Assembly (NCBI RefSeq): GCF_035590735.1
Contig: NZ_CP141595.1
Span: 2,327,001 to 2,391,000, forward strand
Reading direction: 5' to 3'
DNA: 64,000 bases
Source: Rossellomorea aquimaris
Lineage (GTDB): Bacteria; Bacillota; Bacilli; Bacillales; Bacillaceae_B
The number at the start of each line of letters is the position of its first letter. Within the stretch, counting starts at the first letter, position 1. The translations under genes and the position numbers were made by a program. Shown here in pieces: positions 56,764-64,000 of the stretch. Under the pieces are notes generated by a model, which made no database searches, was not told the DNA's origin, and saw nothing but the letters and a program-made list of their open reading frames with translations.

Positions 56764-57003
56764 ATGAAGAAGGTCTCGATTACAATTGAATTCTGCATGA
56801 TGTGAAACTATGCACCTAAAGCCGCGAGTTTCGCGGAACAACTGTTTACCCATTTCCGATCTGTCATTGAAGAACTAAAGTTAATACCATCCTCTGGTGG
56901 AGCATTTGAAATTTCAGTAGGAGAAGAAAAGGTTTATTCTAAATTAGATACAGGAGTCTTTCCTGACATAAACCACATCATTTCTTCGATTGAATCCCTA
57001 TAA
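56764..57003 (+). CDS. SelW-type selenoprotein (Rdx family) with CxxU motif
   Basis: 79 residues from ATG 56764 after AAAAGGAGG, with an in-frame TGA at 56803-56805 read as selenocysteine 14. The start VSITIEFCMMUNYAPKA has the C-x-x-U redox motif of the Rdx family (SelW/SelT/SelH), and the second half holds SSGGAFEISVGEEKVYSKL and GVFPDINHII, the equally typical GG-x-FE-V and YSK-x-x-G-x-FP blocks. No ATG-initiated frame survives after the TGA, so gene finders miss it. Probably a small thiol/selenol redox protein. It sits between selD (divergent, 203 bases away) and selA. Confidence 0.93.
56822..56836 (+). promoter_or_regulatory. candidate bSECIS hairpin of the SelW-type gene
   Basis: CCGCGA-GTT-TCGCGG, a perfect 6-bp GC stem starting 16 bases after the UGA, with GU at the start of the loop. 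This spacing and loop agree well with known bacterial SECIS elements. Confidence 0.7.
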
Positions 57004-57011
57004 ACATGGTT

Positions 57012-57041
57012 AAAGGTCTGAGTTTTCACTTCAGACCTTTT
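57012..57041. terminator. terminator between convergent genes
   Basis: Perfect AAAGGTCTGA/TCAGACCTTT stem, followed by TC and Ts. Confidence 0.85.
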
Positions 57042-57061
57042 CATCTATTTAGAGGGGATGA

Positions 57062-57454
57062 TTACTTATTAGATAACCCCTGGACTCGGATAACGAAGGA
57101 AGTGGGTGTGGGACATTCCTTTTTAGGGACATTGATTTCGATTGTATGATGTTCGATTGAATAGGTGATTGCCCGTTGCTTTAAACAAAAGGGAAAACGA
57201 ATGGTTCGATTTCTCACCTTGATTTCGTCCTTCATCAGTATTGATACTACCAATTGAGTGTCACTTTTCTTAATGATTAATTCCTCAGGATGAATATTTT
57301 CTGTTTCAATTTCTACGATGAACGCTTCCGTTGTATCGAGAAAGTCGACTCTGAATTCTTGTTCATCCAATTGAACAGTAGCAGGATCCAATAGCCAATC
57401 CTTCATATTTTCCTCCCAGTTCTCTAAATAGAAATCCTCCCTTTCCTTGCCCAT
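57062..57454 (-). CDS. Hsp20/alpha-crystallin-like small protein
   Basis: 130 residues. EFRVDFLDTTEAFIVEIETENIHPEELIIKKSDTQLVV carries the alpha-crystallin strand order, and TIRFPFCLKQRAITYSIEHHTIEINVPK the second half with the usual I-x-I/V end. The N-terminal arm is short and acidic and the family's C-terminal I-x-I tail is absent, so oligomerisation may differ. It lies between the SelW-type gene and selA; a link to selenium use is not shown. Confidence 0.75.
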   Translation of the reverse strand: MGKEREDFYLENWEENMKDWLLDPATVQLDEQEFRVDFLDTTEAFIVEIETENIHPEELIIKKSDTQLVVSILMKDEIKVRNRTIRFPFCLKQRAITYSIEHHTIEINVPKKECPTPTSFVIRVQGLSNK

Positions 57455-57554
57455 TTACACCTGACCCCTAACATATTCTTTTACACATTGTATTCTTTCT
57501 AATTTAATTGGTGAGGGTGTTATAATCAGTATAAAGAATAAAGGAGGGTTTATA

Positions 57555-58958
57555 ATGAAACAACTCGTCAGACACATCCCACCCATCCACCAGCTACAAC
57601 AAGCCAATCAATTCCATACTCTCCTTAACAAGCATCACCTCACAATAGAAAGAGGGACGGACCTATTAAAAAAGGTGGTTACACGCTGTCGGAGTTCCCT
57701 GCTCAATGAACAATGGCAAGGACCTCACCCATTATCAGACGACTTTGTTAAAGAAGTGTTCGCACAAACAGATATCTTGATGCAAGAATCGTATTCCCTT
57801 TCTCTTCGCAAGGTCATTAATGCGACCGGAACCATCCTGCATACGAATTTAGGACGAGCCCGATTGGGACAAGTTGTCATTGACCATGTCAAAAAGACAG
57901 CTGGTCACTACAGTAATTTAGAATACGACATTGAAGGGGGATACAGAGGGTCGAGGCATACCCATGCTGAAAAGTTCATCTGTGAGTTAACAGGAGCGGA
58001 AGCAGCCATGGTCGTGAACAACAATGCAGCGGCTGTTTACCTTATTCTCACTGCCCTTGCAAAACATAAAGAAGTGATTGTTTCCAGAGGGGAGCTCGTG
58101 GAGATCGGAGGGTCATTTCGGATTTCTTCCATCATGGAAGAAAGCGGTGCTCTGCTCTCTGAAGTTGGAACGACAAATAAATCCCACTTAAGAGATTATG
58201 AAGAAGCACTATGTGATGAAACGGCCATGATCATGAAGGTCCATCAAAGTAATTTTGTGATAAAAGGATTTACATCATCCGTTTCCACCGAGGATCTTGT
58301 TCAGTTATCCCATCGACATCACCATATCCTATATTATGAAGATTTAGGGAGTGGGGCTCTTTACGACTTCGCTCAACTAGGTATCGGAAATGAACCTTTG
58401 GTAAAGACAGTCATTGAAAAAGGCGGCGACCTTGTTTCTTTTAGTGGAGATAAATTACTAGGCGGGCCCCAGGCCGGAATCATTGCAGGAAAAAAACAAT
58501 GGATTGATCAGCTTAAAAAGCATCAGCTGGCCCGGGTACTGCGTGTAGACAAAATGACACTGGCAGCTTTAGAGATGACACTTATGCATTACATAAAAGG
58601 GGAGGAGCAGGATGAAAATCCGACCATTGCATCCATTACCCGTAAAAAAGAAGAAATTTTAAAGCAATCTATACATTTCGTAGAAGAGGGGAATCTCCTG
58701 AAACCGAATTTCATGTTTGAAATAATTGAAGGGAAAAGCCAGATTGGTGGAGGGACGATGCCGGACGTTGAATTAGATACTTACCTCGTTTCAGTTACTC
58801 ATGACGTACTGTCTGCCCAGGAACTTCATGATAACCTCAGAAAGGGAAGCCCTTCCATCATAACAAGAATTCAAGAAGGGGTCGTTCTCTTTGATCTGCG
58901 GACTGTCTCCTTCCTTGAACAAATGGACATTATCCATGCATTAAAGAATCTGCATTAG
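57555..58958 (+). CDS. selA: L-seryl-tRNA(Sec) selenium transferase
   Basis: 467 residues after AAAGGAGGG. ATGTILHTNLGRARL, EYDIEGGYRGSRHTH, VNNNAAAVYLIL and VSFSGDKLLGGPQAGII (Lys300 binds PLP) are the SelA landmarks. It converts Ser-tRNA(Sec) to Sec-tRNA(Sec) using selenophosphate from SelD. No selB gene follows, unlike many genomes where selA-selB are adjacent; selB and the tRNA gene must be elsewhere. Codons for Arg-Gly-Thr-Asp-Leu near the N terminus hold one AGGGACGGACCT word. Confidence 0.97.
   Translation: MKQLVRHIPPIHQLQQANQFHTLLNKHHLTIERGTDLLKKVVTRCRSSLLNEQWQGPHPLSDDFVKEVFAQTDILMQESYSLSLRKVINATGTILHTNLGRARLGQVVIDHVKKTAGHYSNLEYDIEGGYRGSRHTHAEKFICELTGAEAAMVVNNNAAAVYLILTALAKHKEVIVSRGELVEIGGSFRISSIMEESGALLSEVGTTNKSHLRDYEEALCDETAMIMKVHQSNFVIKGFTSSVSTEDLVQLSHRHHHILYYEDLGSGALYDFAQLGIGNEPLVKTVIEKGGDLVSFSGDKLLGGPQAGIIAGKKQWIDQLKKHQLARVLRVDKMTLAALEMTLMHYIKGEEQDENPTIASITRKKEEILKQSIHFVEEGNLLKPNFMFEIIEGKSQIGGGTMPDVELDTYLVSVTHDVLSAQELHDNLRKGSPSIITRIQEGVVLFDLRTVSFLEQMDIIHALKNLH
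57652..57664 (+). repeat. AGGGACGGACCT word, coding copy in selA
   Basis: Frame Arg-Gly-Thr-Asp-Leu, the same reading frame as in ampS. Confidence 0.9.
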
Positions 58959-58965
58959 ATTATAA

Positions 58966-59008
58966 AAGGGAGTGCGGATTGTGTTTATCACAACTCCTGC
59001 ACTCCCTT
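58966..59008. terminator. bidirectional terminator
   Basis: AAGGGAGTGC pairs with GCACTCCCTT between the convergent selA and sspP genes. Confidence 0.85.
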
Positions 59009-59017
59009 ATTTATTGG

Positions 59018-59155
59018 TTACATATCGTGATGGCTATGTTGTTTTTGTCGAGTGTGATTACGATTCTTCACTTTATGTGAGCCACTTAAAGGCTCCGGTT
59101 GTCCAGACTGCTTCGGAGCATTTTTACGCATAGCTTTGCTATCATTTTTGTTCAT
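59018..59155 (-). CDS. sspP: small acid-soluble spore protein P
   Basis: 45 residues from ATG 59155 after [28 protein letters not shown], then [20 protein letters not shown], matches SspP (formerly CotL), including the QPEPLSGS and [10 protein letters not shown] blocks. A minor spore-core protein made in the forespore under sigma-G. In B. subtilis sspO and sspP are adjacent; here another gene lies between them on the opposite strand. Confidence 0.95.
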   Translation of the reverse strand: MNKNDSKAMRKNAPKQSGQPEPLSGSHKVKNRNHTRQKQHSHHDM

Positions 59156-59272
59156 ATGGCATCCCTCCTGTTCTTAGAATGCTTTGCTCTGAAACAGTTT
59201 ATTCATGGGTATAATTTTCAGCCGATCTGACCATACTAAAAAAGCTAATTTCAGAATAAGGAGAGATCATAC

Positions 59273-59533
59273 ATGCCTTACCATAAAAACAAACAACAAG
59301 CGTACCAAGCTGCTGAGCAAAGTGTTACTGAAATACAGAATACAATTAATGAACTTGTTTTAGATGGAGCAAGTTATGGTTCACAACTGGCTCACTTGAA
59401 GAATGAAGTGAACGAAGCGTATCAACAAATTGAAAATGCACTTGAAGTGGCATCTGAGACACAAAGAGCGCAGCTCCAACAATTCAAATCAGACCTTTCT
59501 TCTATCGTCAGTGAAGTAAATGGGCAATCGTAA
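59273..59533 (+). CDS. helical small protein, YtzC/DUF2524-like
   Basis: 86 residues after AAGGAGAG. The whole chain is helical with heptad-like spacing (QAAEQSVTEIQNTINELVL, HLKNEVNEAYQQIENALE, QRAQLQQFKSDLSSI). The order and the SETQRAQLQQF end resemble DUF2524/YtzC proteins, though I am not certain. It lies between sspP and sspO on the opposite strand and shares a bidirectional terminator with sspO. Confidence 0.6.
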   Translation: MPYHKNKQQAYQAAEQSVTEIQNTINELVLDGASYGSQLAHLKNEVNEAYQQIENALEVASETQRAQLQQFKSDLSSIVSEVNGQS

Positions 59534-59545
59534 GAAATTAAAATG

Positions 59546-59588
59546 AATAAAACCCGTTCTGCTAAACATTCGCAGAGCGGGTTTTATT
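59546..59588. terminator. bidirectional terminator
   Basis: AAAACCCGTTCTGC pairs with GCAGAGCGGGTTTT (one mismatch), A and T runs outside. Confidence 0.85.
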
Positions 59589-59679
59589 TCTTAACAAACA
59601 GGGTAGGGGAAAAGAGATGGAGATATTTACATAAATGAATGTGATTAAACCAAACTGAGTATGTTAAGGCTCGATTGTT

Positions 59680-59829
59680 TTACTGATTGGTTTTGCGTTT
59701 TTTATTAAACTGACGTTGAGCTTCAGTTAATGGTTCATTTGAATATTCTTCATTGTAACCGGCACCTTTTCCTTGTGCCTTTGCTGCATTCATCCCGTTA
59801 ATTACATGGTTTGCTTTACGTTTAGCCAT
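59680..59829 (-). CDS. sspO: small acid-soluble spore protein O
   Basis: 49 residues from ATG 59829 after [28 protein letters not shown] and the [19 protein letters not shown] end match SspO (formerly CotK). A minor SASP packed in the spore core. Divergent from citB, as in B. subtilis. Confidence 0.95.
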   Translation of the reverse strand: MAKRKANHVINGMNAAKAQGKGAGYNEEYSNEPLTEAQRQFNKKRKTNQ

Positions 59830-60006
59830 TGTAGAACACCTCCATATGGATAGAATGCCACCATCATCAGTCTTTTATAATAGGGAAAGCCTAGCAGATT
59901 TGTTTTTTCACGATAATAAATTTATGCAACTGACACGTTTTGACATGGGGAAAATTGTTGTTATACCAATATTTCTCTAGAAACCTAAAGGAGTTTATTA
60001 TTTTAG

Positions 60007-60073
60007 ATAAGAAAAACTTATCAAAAACAATAACTTTATTGTTATTTACTTATGTAATCGCTTGTATTAAGAT
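60007..60073 (+). promoter_or_regulatory. citB promoter with CcpC-type operator
   Basis: ATAA-N7-TTAT at 60007-60021, set in the perfect palindrome GATAAG-AAAAA-CTTATC, is the CcpC consensus. TTTACT (60045-60050), 17 bp and TAAGAT (60068-60073) form the promoter. If transcription starts about 7 bases after the -10, the dyad centre lies at about -66, the same place as in B. subtilis citB. A further AATAAC/GTTATT dyad is at 60029-60046. Confidence 0.75.
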
Positions 60074-60155
60074 GTAAATGTGAGAAAAGTTCGTTAGTTT
60101 TTAGAACGGAAACTTTTCGACTTAATGTGTGATGTAGTTTAGAGGGGGAATCGAA

Positions 60156-62867
60156 ATGGCAAAGAACGATGTATTTAATGCACGATCTTCTTTCGAACTA
60201 GAAGGAAAACGTTATCATTACTATCGTTTAAAAGCGCTTGAAGAAGCAGGAGTAACAAAAATTAATCGCTTACCTTACAGTGTAAAGGTATTGCTGGAGT
60301 CTGTACTTCGTCAGTTTGACGGACGCGTGATCAACAAAGACCACGTTGAAAATTTAGCAAACTGGGGCTCAACTGAAGTGAAAGATGCGGAAGTTCCATT
60401 TAAACCTTCCCGTGTCATCCTTCAAGATTTTACTGGAGTTCCAGCAGTAGTTGACTTAGCGTCTTTACGTAAAGCAATGGCTGATATTGGTGGAGATCCA
60501 CAAAAGATCAATCCTGAAATTCCAGTTGATCTTGTTATTGACCACTCCGTACAAGTAGATAAGTATGGTACAGTTGGGGCCCTACAAGCAAATATGGATC
60601 TTGAGTTCGAACGAAACGCTGAGCGTTATCAGTTCCTTAGCTGGGCTCAAAAGGCATTTGAAAACTATCGTGCAGTACCACCAGCTACGGGTATCGTACA
60701 CCAAGTTAATTTAGAGTATTTAGCGAATGTCGTTCACGCTGTTGAAACAACAGATGGCGATTTTGAAACATATCCAGATACACTAGTCGGTACTGACTCT
60801 CATACCACTATGATCAACGGTATCGGTGTGTTAGGTTGGGGTGTAGGTGGAATCGAAGCAGAAGCAGGTATGCTCGGTCAACCTTCATACTTCCCAATCC
60901 CTGAAGTTATCGGGGTAAAACTGACAGGTGAACTTCCTAATGGAGCAACAGCTACAGACTTAGCTCTTAAAGTTACACAAGTATTGCGTCAAAAAGGTGT
61001 AGTAGGGAAATTCGTTGAGTACTTCGGAACAGGAGTAGCAACATTACCACTTGCCGACCGTGCAACAATTGCCAATATGGCTCCTGAATACGGTGCTACA
61101 TGCGGTTTCTTCCCTGTTGATTCAGAGTCTTTAGACTACCTTCGTTTAACTGGACGTGACGAAGACCATATCAAAATGGTTGAGGAATACTTAAAGAAAA
61201 ATGATATGTTCTTCACTCCTGAAAAAGAAGAACCAACATATACAGATGTAGTAGAAATTGACCTTTCTGTAGTGGAACCTAACCTTTCTGGACCTAAACG
61301 TCCACAGGATTTAATTCCGCTTTCTGATATGAAAGAATCTTTCAATAAGTCAATTACAGCTAAAGAAGGCGTTCAAGGCTTCGGTTTAGATGCCTCTGAA
61401 ATTAATAAAACGGCAAAGTACACAACGGAAGATGGTAAAGATGTGGTTATGCCTACTGGAGCGATAGGTATCGCTGCCATTACATCTTGTACAAATACAT
61501 CTAACCCATATGTTATGCTAGGCGCTGGTTTAGTAGCGAAAAAAGCTGTAGAGCTTGGAATGAACGTTCCTGATTACGTAAAAACTTCCCTTGCTCCAGG
61601 ATCAAAAGTTGTAACTGGTTACCTTAGAGATTCAGGCTTACTATCTTACCTTGAAGATATCGGCTTTAACCTTGTAGGGTATGGTTGTACGACTTGTATC
61701 GGTAACTCTGGTCCATTACGTCCGGAAATTGAGAAAGCTGTATCAGATGCTGACTTACTTTTAACATCTGTGCTTTCAGGAAATCGAAATTTCGAAGGTC
61801 GTATTCATCCATTAGTGAAAGCAAACTATCTTGCTTCACCACCACTAGTTGTTGCTTATGCATTAGCTGGTACAGTGGACATTGATCTTCAAAAAGATTC
61901 TCTGGGTAAAGATAAAGATGGAAATGATGTATTCTTCAGAGACATCTGGCCTTCTCAAGACGAAGTCAAAGATGCTGTGAAATCTACTGTTACTCCAGAA
62001 TTATTCCGCAGGGAATACGAGCATGTTTTCTCTGAAAACGAGCGTTGGAACCAAATCAAAACAAGTAATGAGCCACTTTATAGCTTTGATGATCAATCAA
62101 CATATATCCAAAATCCATCTTTCTTCACTGGATTAGCAACTACTCCAGAAGATATCCAAGGCTTAAATGGAATGCGTGTTGTAGGTAAATTTGGTGACTC
62201 AGTAACAACTGACCACATTTCTCCTGCAGGTGCTATCGGTAAGGATACGCCAGCTGGTAAATACCTGCGTGCTAACAATGTTGAGCCACGTGATTTCAAT
62301 TCATACGGTTCTCGTCGTGGTAACCATGAAGTGATGATGCGCGGTACTTTTGCAAACATTCGTATTCGTAACCAAATTGCTCCAGGCACAGAAGGTGGTT
62401 TCACTACGTACTGGCCAGACAATGAAGTTATGCCTATGTATGACGCGTGTATGAAATATCAACAAGATGGTACCGGATTAGTTGTTCTGGCAGGAAAAGA
62501 TTACGGTATGGGATCTTCACGTGACTGGGCAGCAAAAGGTACAAACCTTCTTGGTATCAAAACGGTCATTGCAGAAAGCTATGAGCGTATTCACCGTTCG
62601 AACCTTGTAATGATGGGAGTACTCCCACTTCAATTCAAAAAGGGTGACAGCGCTGAATCTCTAGGTTTAACAGGTAGAGAAACGATTTCTGTCAATGTGA
62701 CAAACGATGTTAAACCTCGTGATATCTTAACGGTTACAGCTGTAGCTGAAGATGGAACAAAAACAGAGTTCGAAGTACTGGCTCGATTTGATTCAGATGT
62801 AGAAGTAGACTACTACCGCCATGGTGGAATTCTACAAATGGTTCTACGTAATAAATTAAAGGCATAA
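60156..62867 (+). CDS. citB: aconitate hydratase
   Basis: 903 residues after AGAGGGGG, the length of the IRP-type (AcnA) aconitases. [26 protein letters not shown], the Fe-S Cys ligands in [10 protein letters not shown] and [13 protein letters not shown], and the swivelling domain with [16 protein letters not shown] are all present. It interconverts citrate and isocitrate in the TCA cycle and, when the cluster is lost, relatives bind iron-responsive RNA. Codon use looks highly adapted. Controlled by CcpC from the operator upstream. Confidence 0.98.
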   Translation: MAKNDVFNARSSFELEGKRYHYYRLKALEEAGVTKINRLPYSVKVLLESVLRQFDGRVINKDHVENLANWGSTEVKDAEVPFKPSRVILQDFTGVPAVVDLASLRKAMADIGGDPQKINPEIPVDLVIDHSVQVDKYGTVGALQANMDLEFERNAERYQFLSWAQKAFENYRAVPPATGIVHQVNLEYLANVVHAVETTDGDFETYPDTLVGTDSHTTMINGIGVLGWGVGGIEAEAGMLGQPSYFPIPEVIGVKLTGELPNGATATDLALKVTQVLRQKGVVGKFVEYFGTGVATLPLADRATIANMAPEYGATCGFFPVDSESLDYLRLTGRDEDHIKMVEEYLKKNDMFFTPEKEEPTYTDVVEIDLSVVEPNLSGPKRPQDLIPLSDMKESFNKSITAKEGVQGFGLDASEINKTAKYTTEDGKDVVMPTGAIGIAAITSCTNTSNPYVMLGAGLVAKKAVELGMNVPDYVKTSLAPGSKVVTGYLRDSGLLSYLEDIGFNLVGYGCTTCIGNSGPLRPEIEKAVSDADLLLTSVLSGNRNFEGRIHPLVKANYLASPPLVVAYALAGTVDIDLQKDSLGKDKDGNDVFFRDIWPSQDEVKDAVKSTVTPELFRREYEHVFSENERWNQIKTSNEPLYSFDDQSTYIQNPSFFTGLATTPEDIQGLNGMRVVGKFGDSVTTDHISPAGAIGKDTPAGKYLRANNVEPRDFNSYGSRRGNHEVMMRGTFANIRIRNQIAPGTEGGFTTYWPDNEVMPMYDACMKYQQDGTGLVVLAGKDYGMGSSRDWAAKGTNLLGIKTVIAESYERIHRSNLVMMGVLPLQFKKGDSAESLGLTGRETISVNVTNDVKPRDILTVTAVAEDGTKTEFEVLARFDSDVEVDYYRHGGILQMVLRNKLKA

Positions 62868-62877
62868 TGCGTGCCTC

Positions 62878-62907
62878 AAGCCTCGGGTCTCCCCGGGGCT
62901 TTTTTTA
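62878..62907 (+). terminator. Rho-independent terminator
   Basis: AAGCCTCGG pairs with CCGGGGCTT (one wobble), then seven Ts. Confidence 0.9.
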
Positions 62908-63019
62908 TTTCCCTTTAGCAACCGTTAAGGCTATAGCTCGCTAAAAATTCCATGACTAAATAGAGACAAGCTAACATAAGATGATAGTAATACCATTCCT
63001 ATGAGAGGAGCACCCTCCT

Positions 63020-63607
63020 TTGAAATCTATCTTTGGCATTTTGCTTGTTGCTTTATTGGTCTTCACGTTCTACATGGAGAATAAGTCTGAGCCCACTTCC
63101 TTTTCTGAAAGCACATTCGGGCAAACTGAGGAGTATGATCAATTAATCGATATAGAAGAAGGAGAGGTGTCTGAAACTACTCCTGTAGAGAACTATCCTG
63201 GACCGAATGTCGGGGACAAGGCCATCGACTTCAAATTGGATACTTTATCCGGGGAATCCGTCACTTTATCTGAATTGAAGGGAAAGAAAGTGGTTCTCAA
63301 TTTCTGGGCTACCTGGTGTCCACCCTGTAAAGAAGAAATGCCGATAATGCAGGAGTTCTACACGAAATATGGTAAAGACGTTGAAATACTGGCAATCAAT
63401 ATCGATCCCCAATACAACTTAAAAGAATACCAAAAAGCAATGGGACTCACATTCCCGATCCTATTAGACAAAGACGACAAAATCAACAACGCATACGACA
63501 TCCTAACAGTCCCAACCACCTATATCATCAACGAACAAGGAATCATCACCCACAAACAAATCGGCGCCATCACCAGCCTGGAATCCTTCACCGCGCTAAT
63601 CAAGTGA
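63020..63607 (+). CDS. yneN: membrane-anchored TlpA/ResA-like thioredoxin (YneN)
   Basis: 195 residues from TTG 63020. One N-terminal membrane helix, an acidic linker (residues 25-65), then the thioredoxin fold with NFWATWCPPCKEEMP (redox Cys pair) and the cis-Pro in VPTTYIIN. It acts outside the membrane on disulfides, as ResA, StoA and YneN do. The order citB-yneN is that of B. subtilis. The TGA stop is the first part of an AGGGACGGACCT copy. Confidence 0.9.
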   Translation: MKSIFGILLVALLVFTFYMENKSEPTSFSESTFGQTEEYDQLIDIEEGEVSETTPVENYPGPNVGDKAIDFKLDTLSGESVTLSELKGKKVVLNFWATWCPPCKEEMPIMQEFYTKYGKDVEILAINIDPQYNLKEYQKAMGLTFPILLDKDDKINNAYDILTVPTTYIINEQGIITHKQIGAITSLESFTALIK

Positions 63608-63618
63608 GGGACGGACCT
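63606..63618 (+). repeat. AGGGACGGACCT word at a stop codon
   Basis: The TGA of yneN runs into GAGGGACGGACCTC. No partner arm nearby. Confidence 0.9.
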
Positions 63619-63765
63619 CTATAATTAAAAGTTTTCGATATCCAGTCGTCCAAATCCCATAATCTGTCCAGAAAAACAGCTCTACTATTGTGACCTTTGT
63701 TTAAAATATCTGACATTTGGATATACTACTTATAACAAACCACAATTGAGAGTGAGGGGATTGGA

Positions 63766-63912
63766 TTGCGCAGACCGAGAAAAAAATCATTTGCAGATCT
63801 TGTGAAAGAAAACAAAAAGCAGCTTCTTCTAGATCAGGATGCCATTGATGCCATTGAAGAACGAATCGATGCCAGACTGGAAATAAAGCGCCCTATAGGC
63901 AAAGCCGAGTAA
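63766..63912 (+). CDS. FbpB-family small basic protein
   Basis: 48 residues from TTG 63766 after GAGGGGA. RPRKKSFADLVKENKKQLLL and DQDAIDAIEERIDARLE is a clear FbpB/FbpC-type pattern (Fur-regulated small basic proteins that help the iron-sparing sRNA FsrA in B. subtilis). No obvious Fur box is seen upstream. It lies just after citB-yneN; citB is a target of the iron-sparing response in B. subtilis, so the placement may matter. A paralogue is at 2382-2519. Confidence 0.75.
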   Translation: MRRPRKKSFADLVKENKKQLLLDQDAIDAIEERIDARLEIKRPIGKAE

Positions 63913-63932
63913 GGAATTACGAGGCTTATTTT
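63902..63932 (+). terminator. Rho-independent terminator
   Basis: AAGCC and AGTAA pair with TTAC and GGCTT around a short loop, then eight Ts. The left arm contains the stop codon of the FbpB-like gene. Confidence 0.7.
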
Positions 63933-64000
63933 TTTTGCCCCAGAAATAATACTGCCAATTATTACGCCTTTTCTTCCTACCCATTTTGGTAATCATACTA

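Noticed and set aside
63700..63765. Fur box before the FbpB-like gene
   Set aside because: No convincing match to the inverted TGATAAT repeat was seen, so iron control is left as a family-based inference.

Overview
The window is one continuous stretch of low-GC chromosome from an endospore-forming Bacillaceae. The evidence is small acid-soluble spore protein genes (sspP, sspO), a YjcZ-family peptide, Spo0M-type proteins, a glpP-glpF-glpK-glpD cluster with antitermination leaders, a citB-yneN pair, strong AGGAGG-type ribosome binding sites and many TTG/GTG starts. The exact genus is a guess (Bacillus sensu lato, perhaps Rossellomorea-like). I see no rRNA, tRNA, prophage, insertion sequence or CRISPR array.

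Layout. 1-10.6 kb: an accessory mix of small enzymes and membrane proteins (hydrolase, acetyltransferases, azoreductase, LysM-CAP secreted protein, methyltransferase, nucleotidyltransferase) with two single-domain Spo0M-like genes. 11.3-21.7 kb: cell wall and membrane functions (class B PBP, MerR regulator plus CNNM/CBS transporter, EcsC protein, DacA-type carboxypeptidase, S66 peptidase) and a bacterial SET-domain protein. 22-30 kb: hydrolases, acetyltransferases, a HIT protein and an M29 aminopeptidase. 30.3-35.2 kb: glycerol uptake and catabolism (glpP, glpF, glpK, glpD) with two terminator leaders and a cre-like site. 36-47.5 kb: SDR, Nudix, a hidden holin-like type I toxin, M24 peptidase, topoisomerase III, DJ-1/PfpI protein, LrgAB-type pair, MetAP and a HemAT-type aerotaxis sensor. 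47.9-55.4 kb: two tandem LysM/3D wall proteins with matching promoters, a BCCT betaine transporter, a lytic transglycosylase and an UPF1-like helicase. 55.5-59 kb: a selenium locus. 59-64 kb: sspP/sspO, citB with a CcpC-type operator, yneN and an FbpB-like peptide.

Two things stand out. (1) The selenium locus: SelD is itself read through an in-frame UGA, its neighbour is a 79-residue SelW-type protein with a CxxU motif that ordinary gene calling misses, and both UGAs are followed by a small perfect hairpin with a GU-containing loop. SelA lies 0.55 kb further on. SelB and tRNA-Sec are not in the window. (2) A 12-base word, AGGGACGGACCT, occurs 15 times here. It is found as inverted pairs between genes, as stop-codon tails of genes, and inside conserved coding sequences in all three reading frames. 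That distribution suggests a DNA-level signal or a spreading repeat and not a protein motif.
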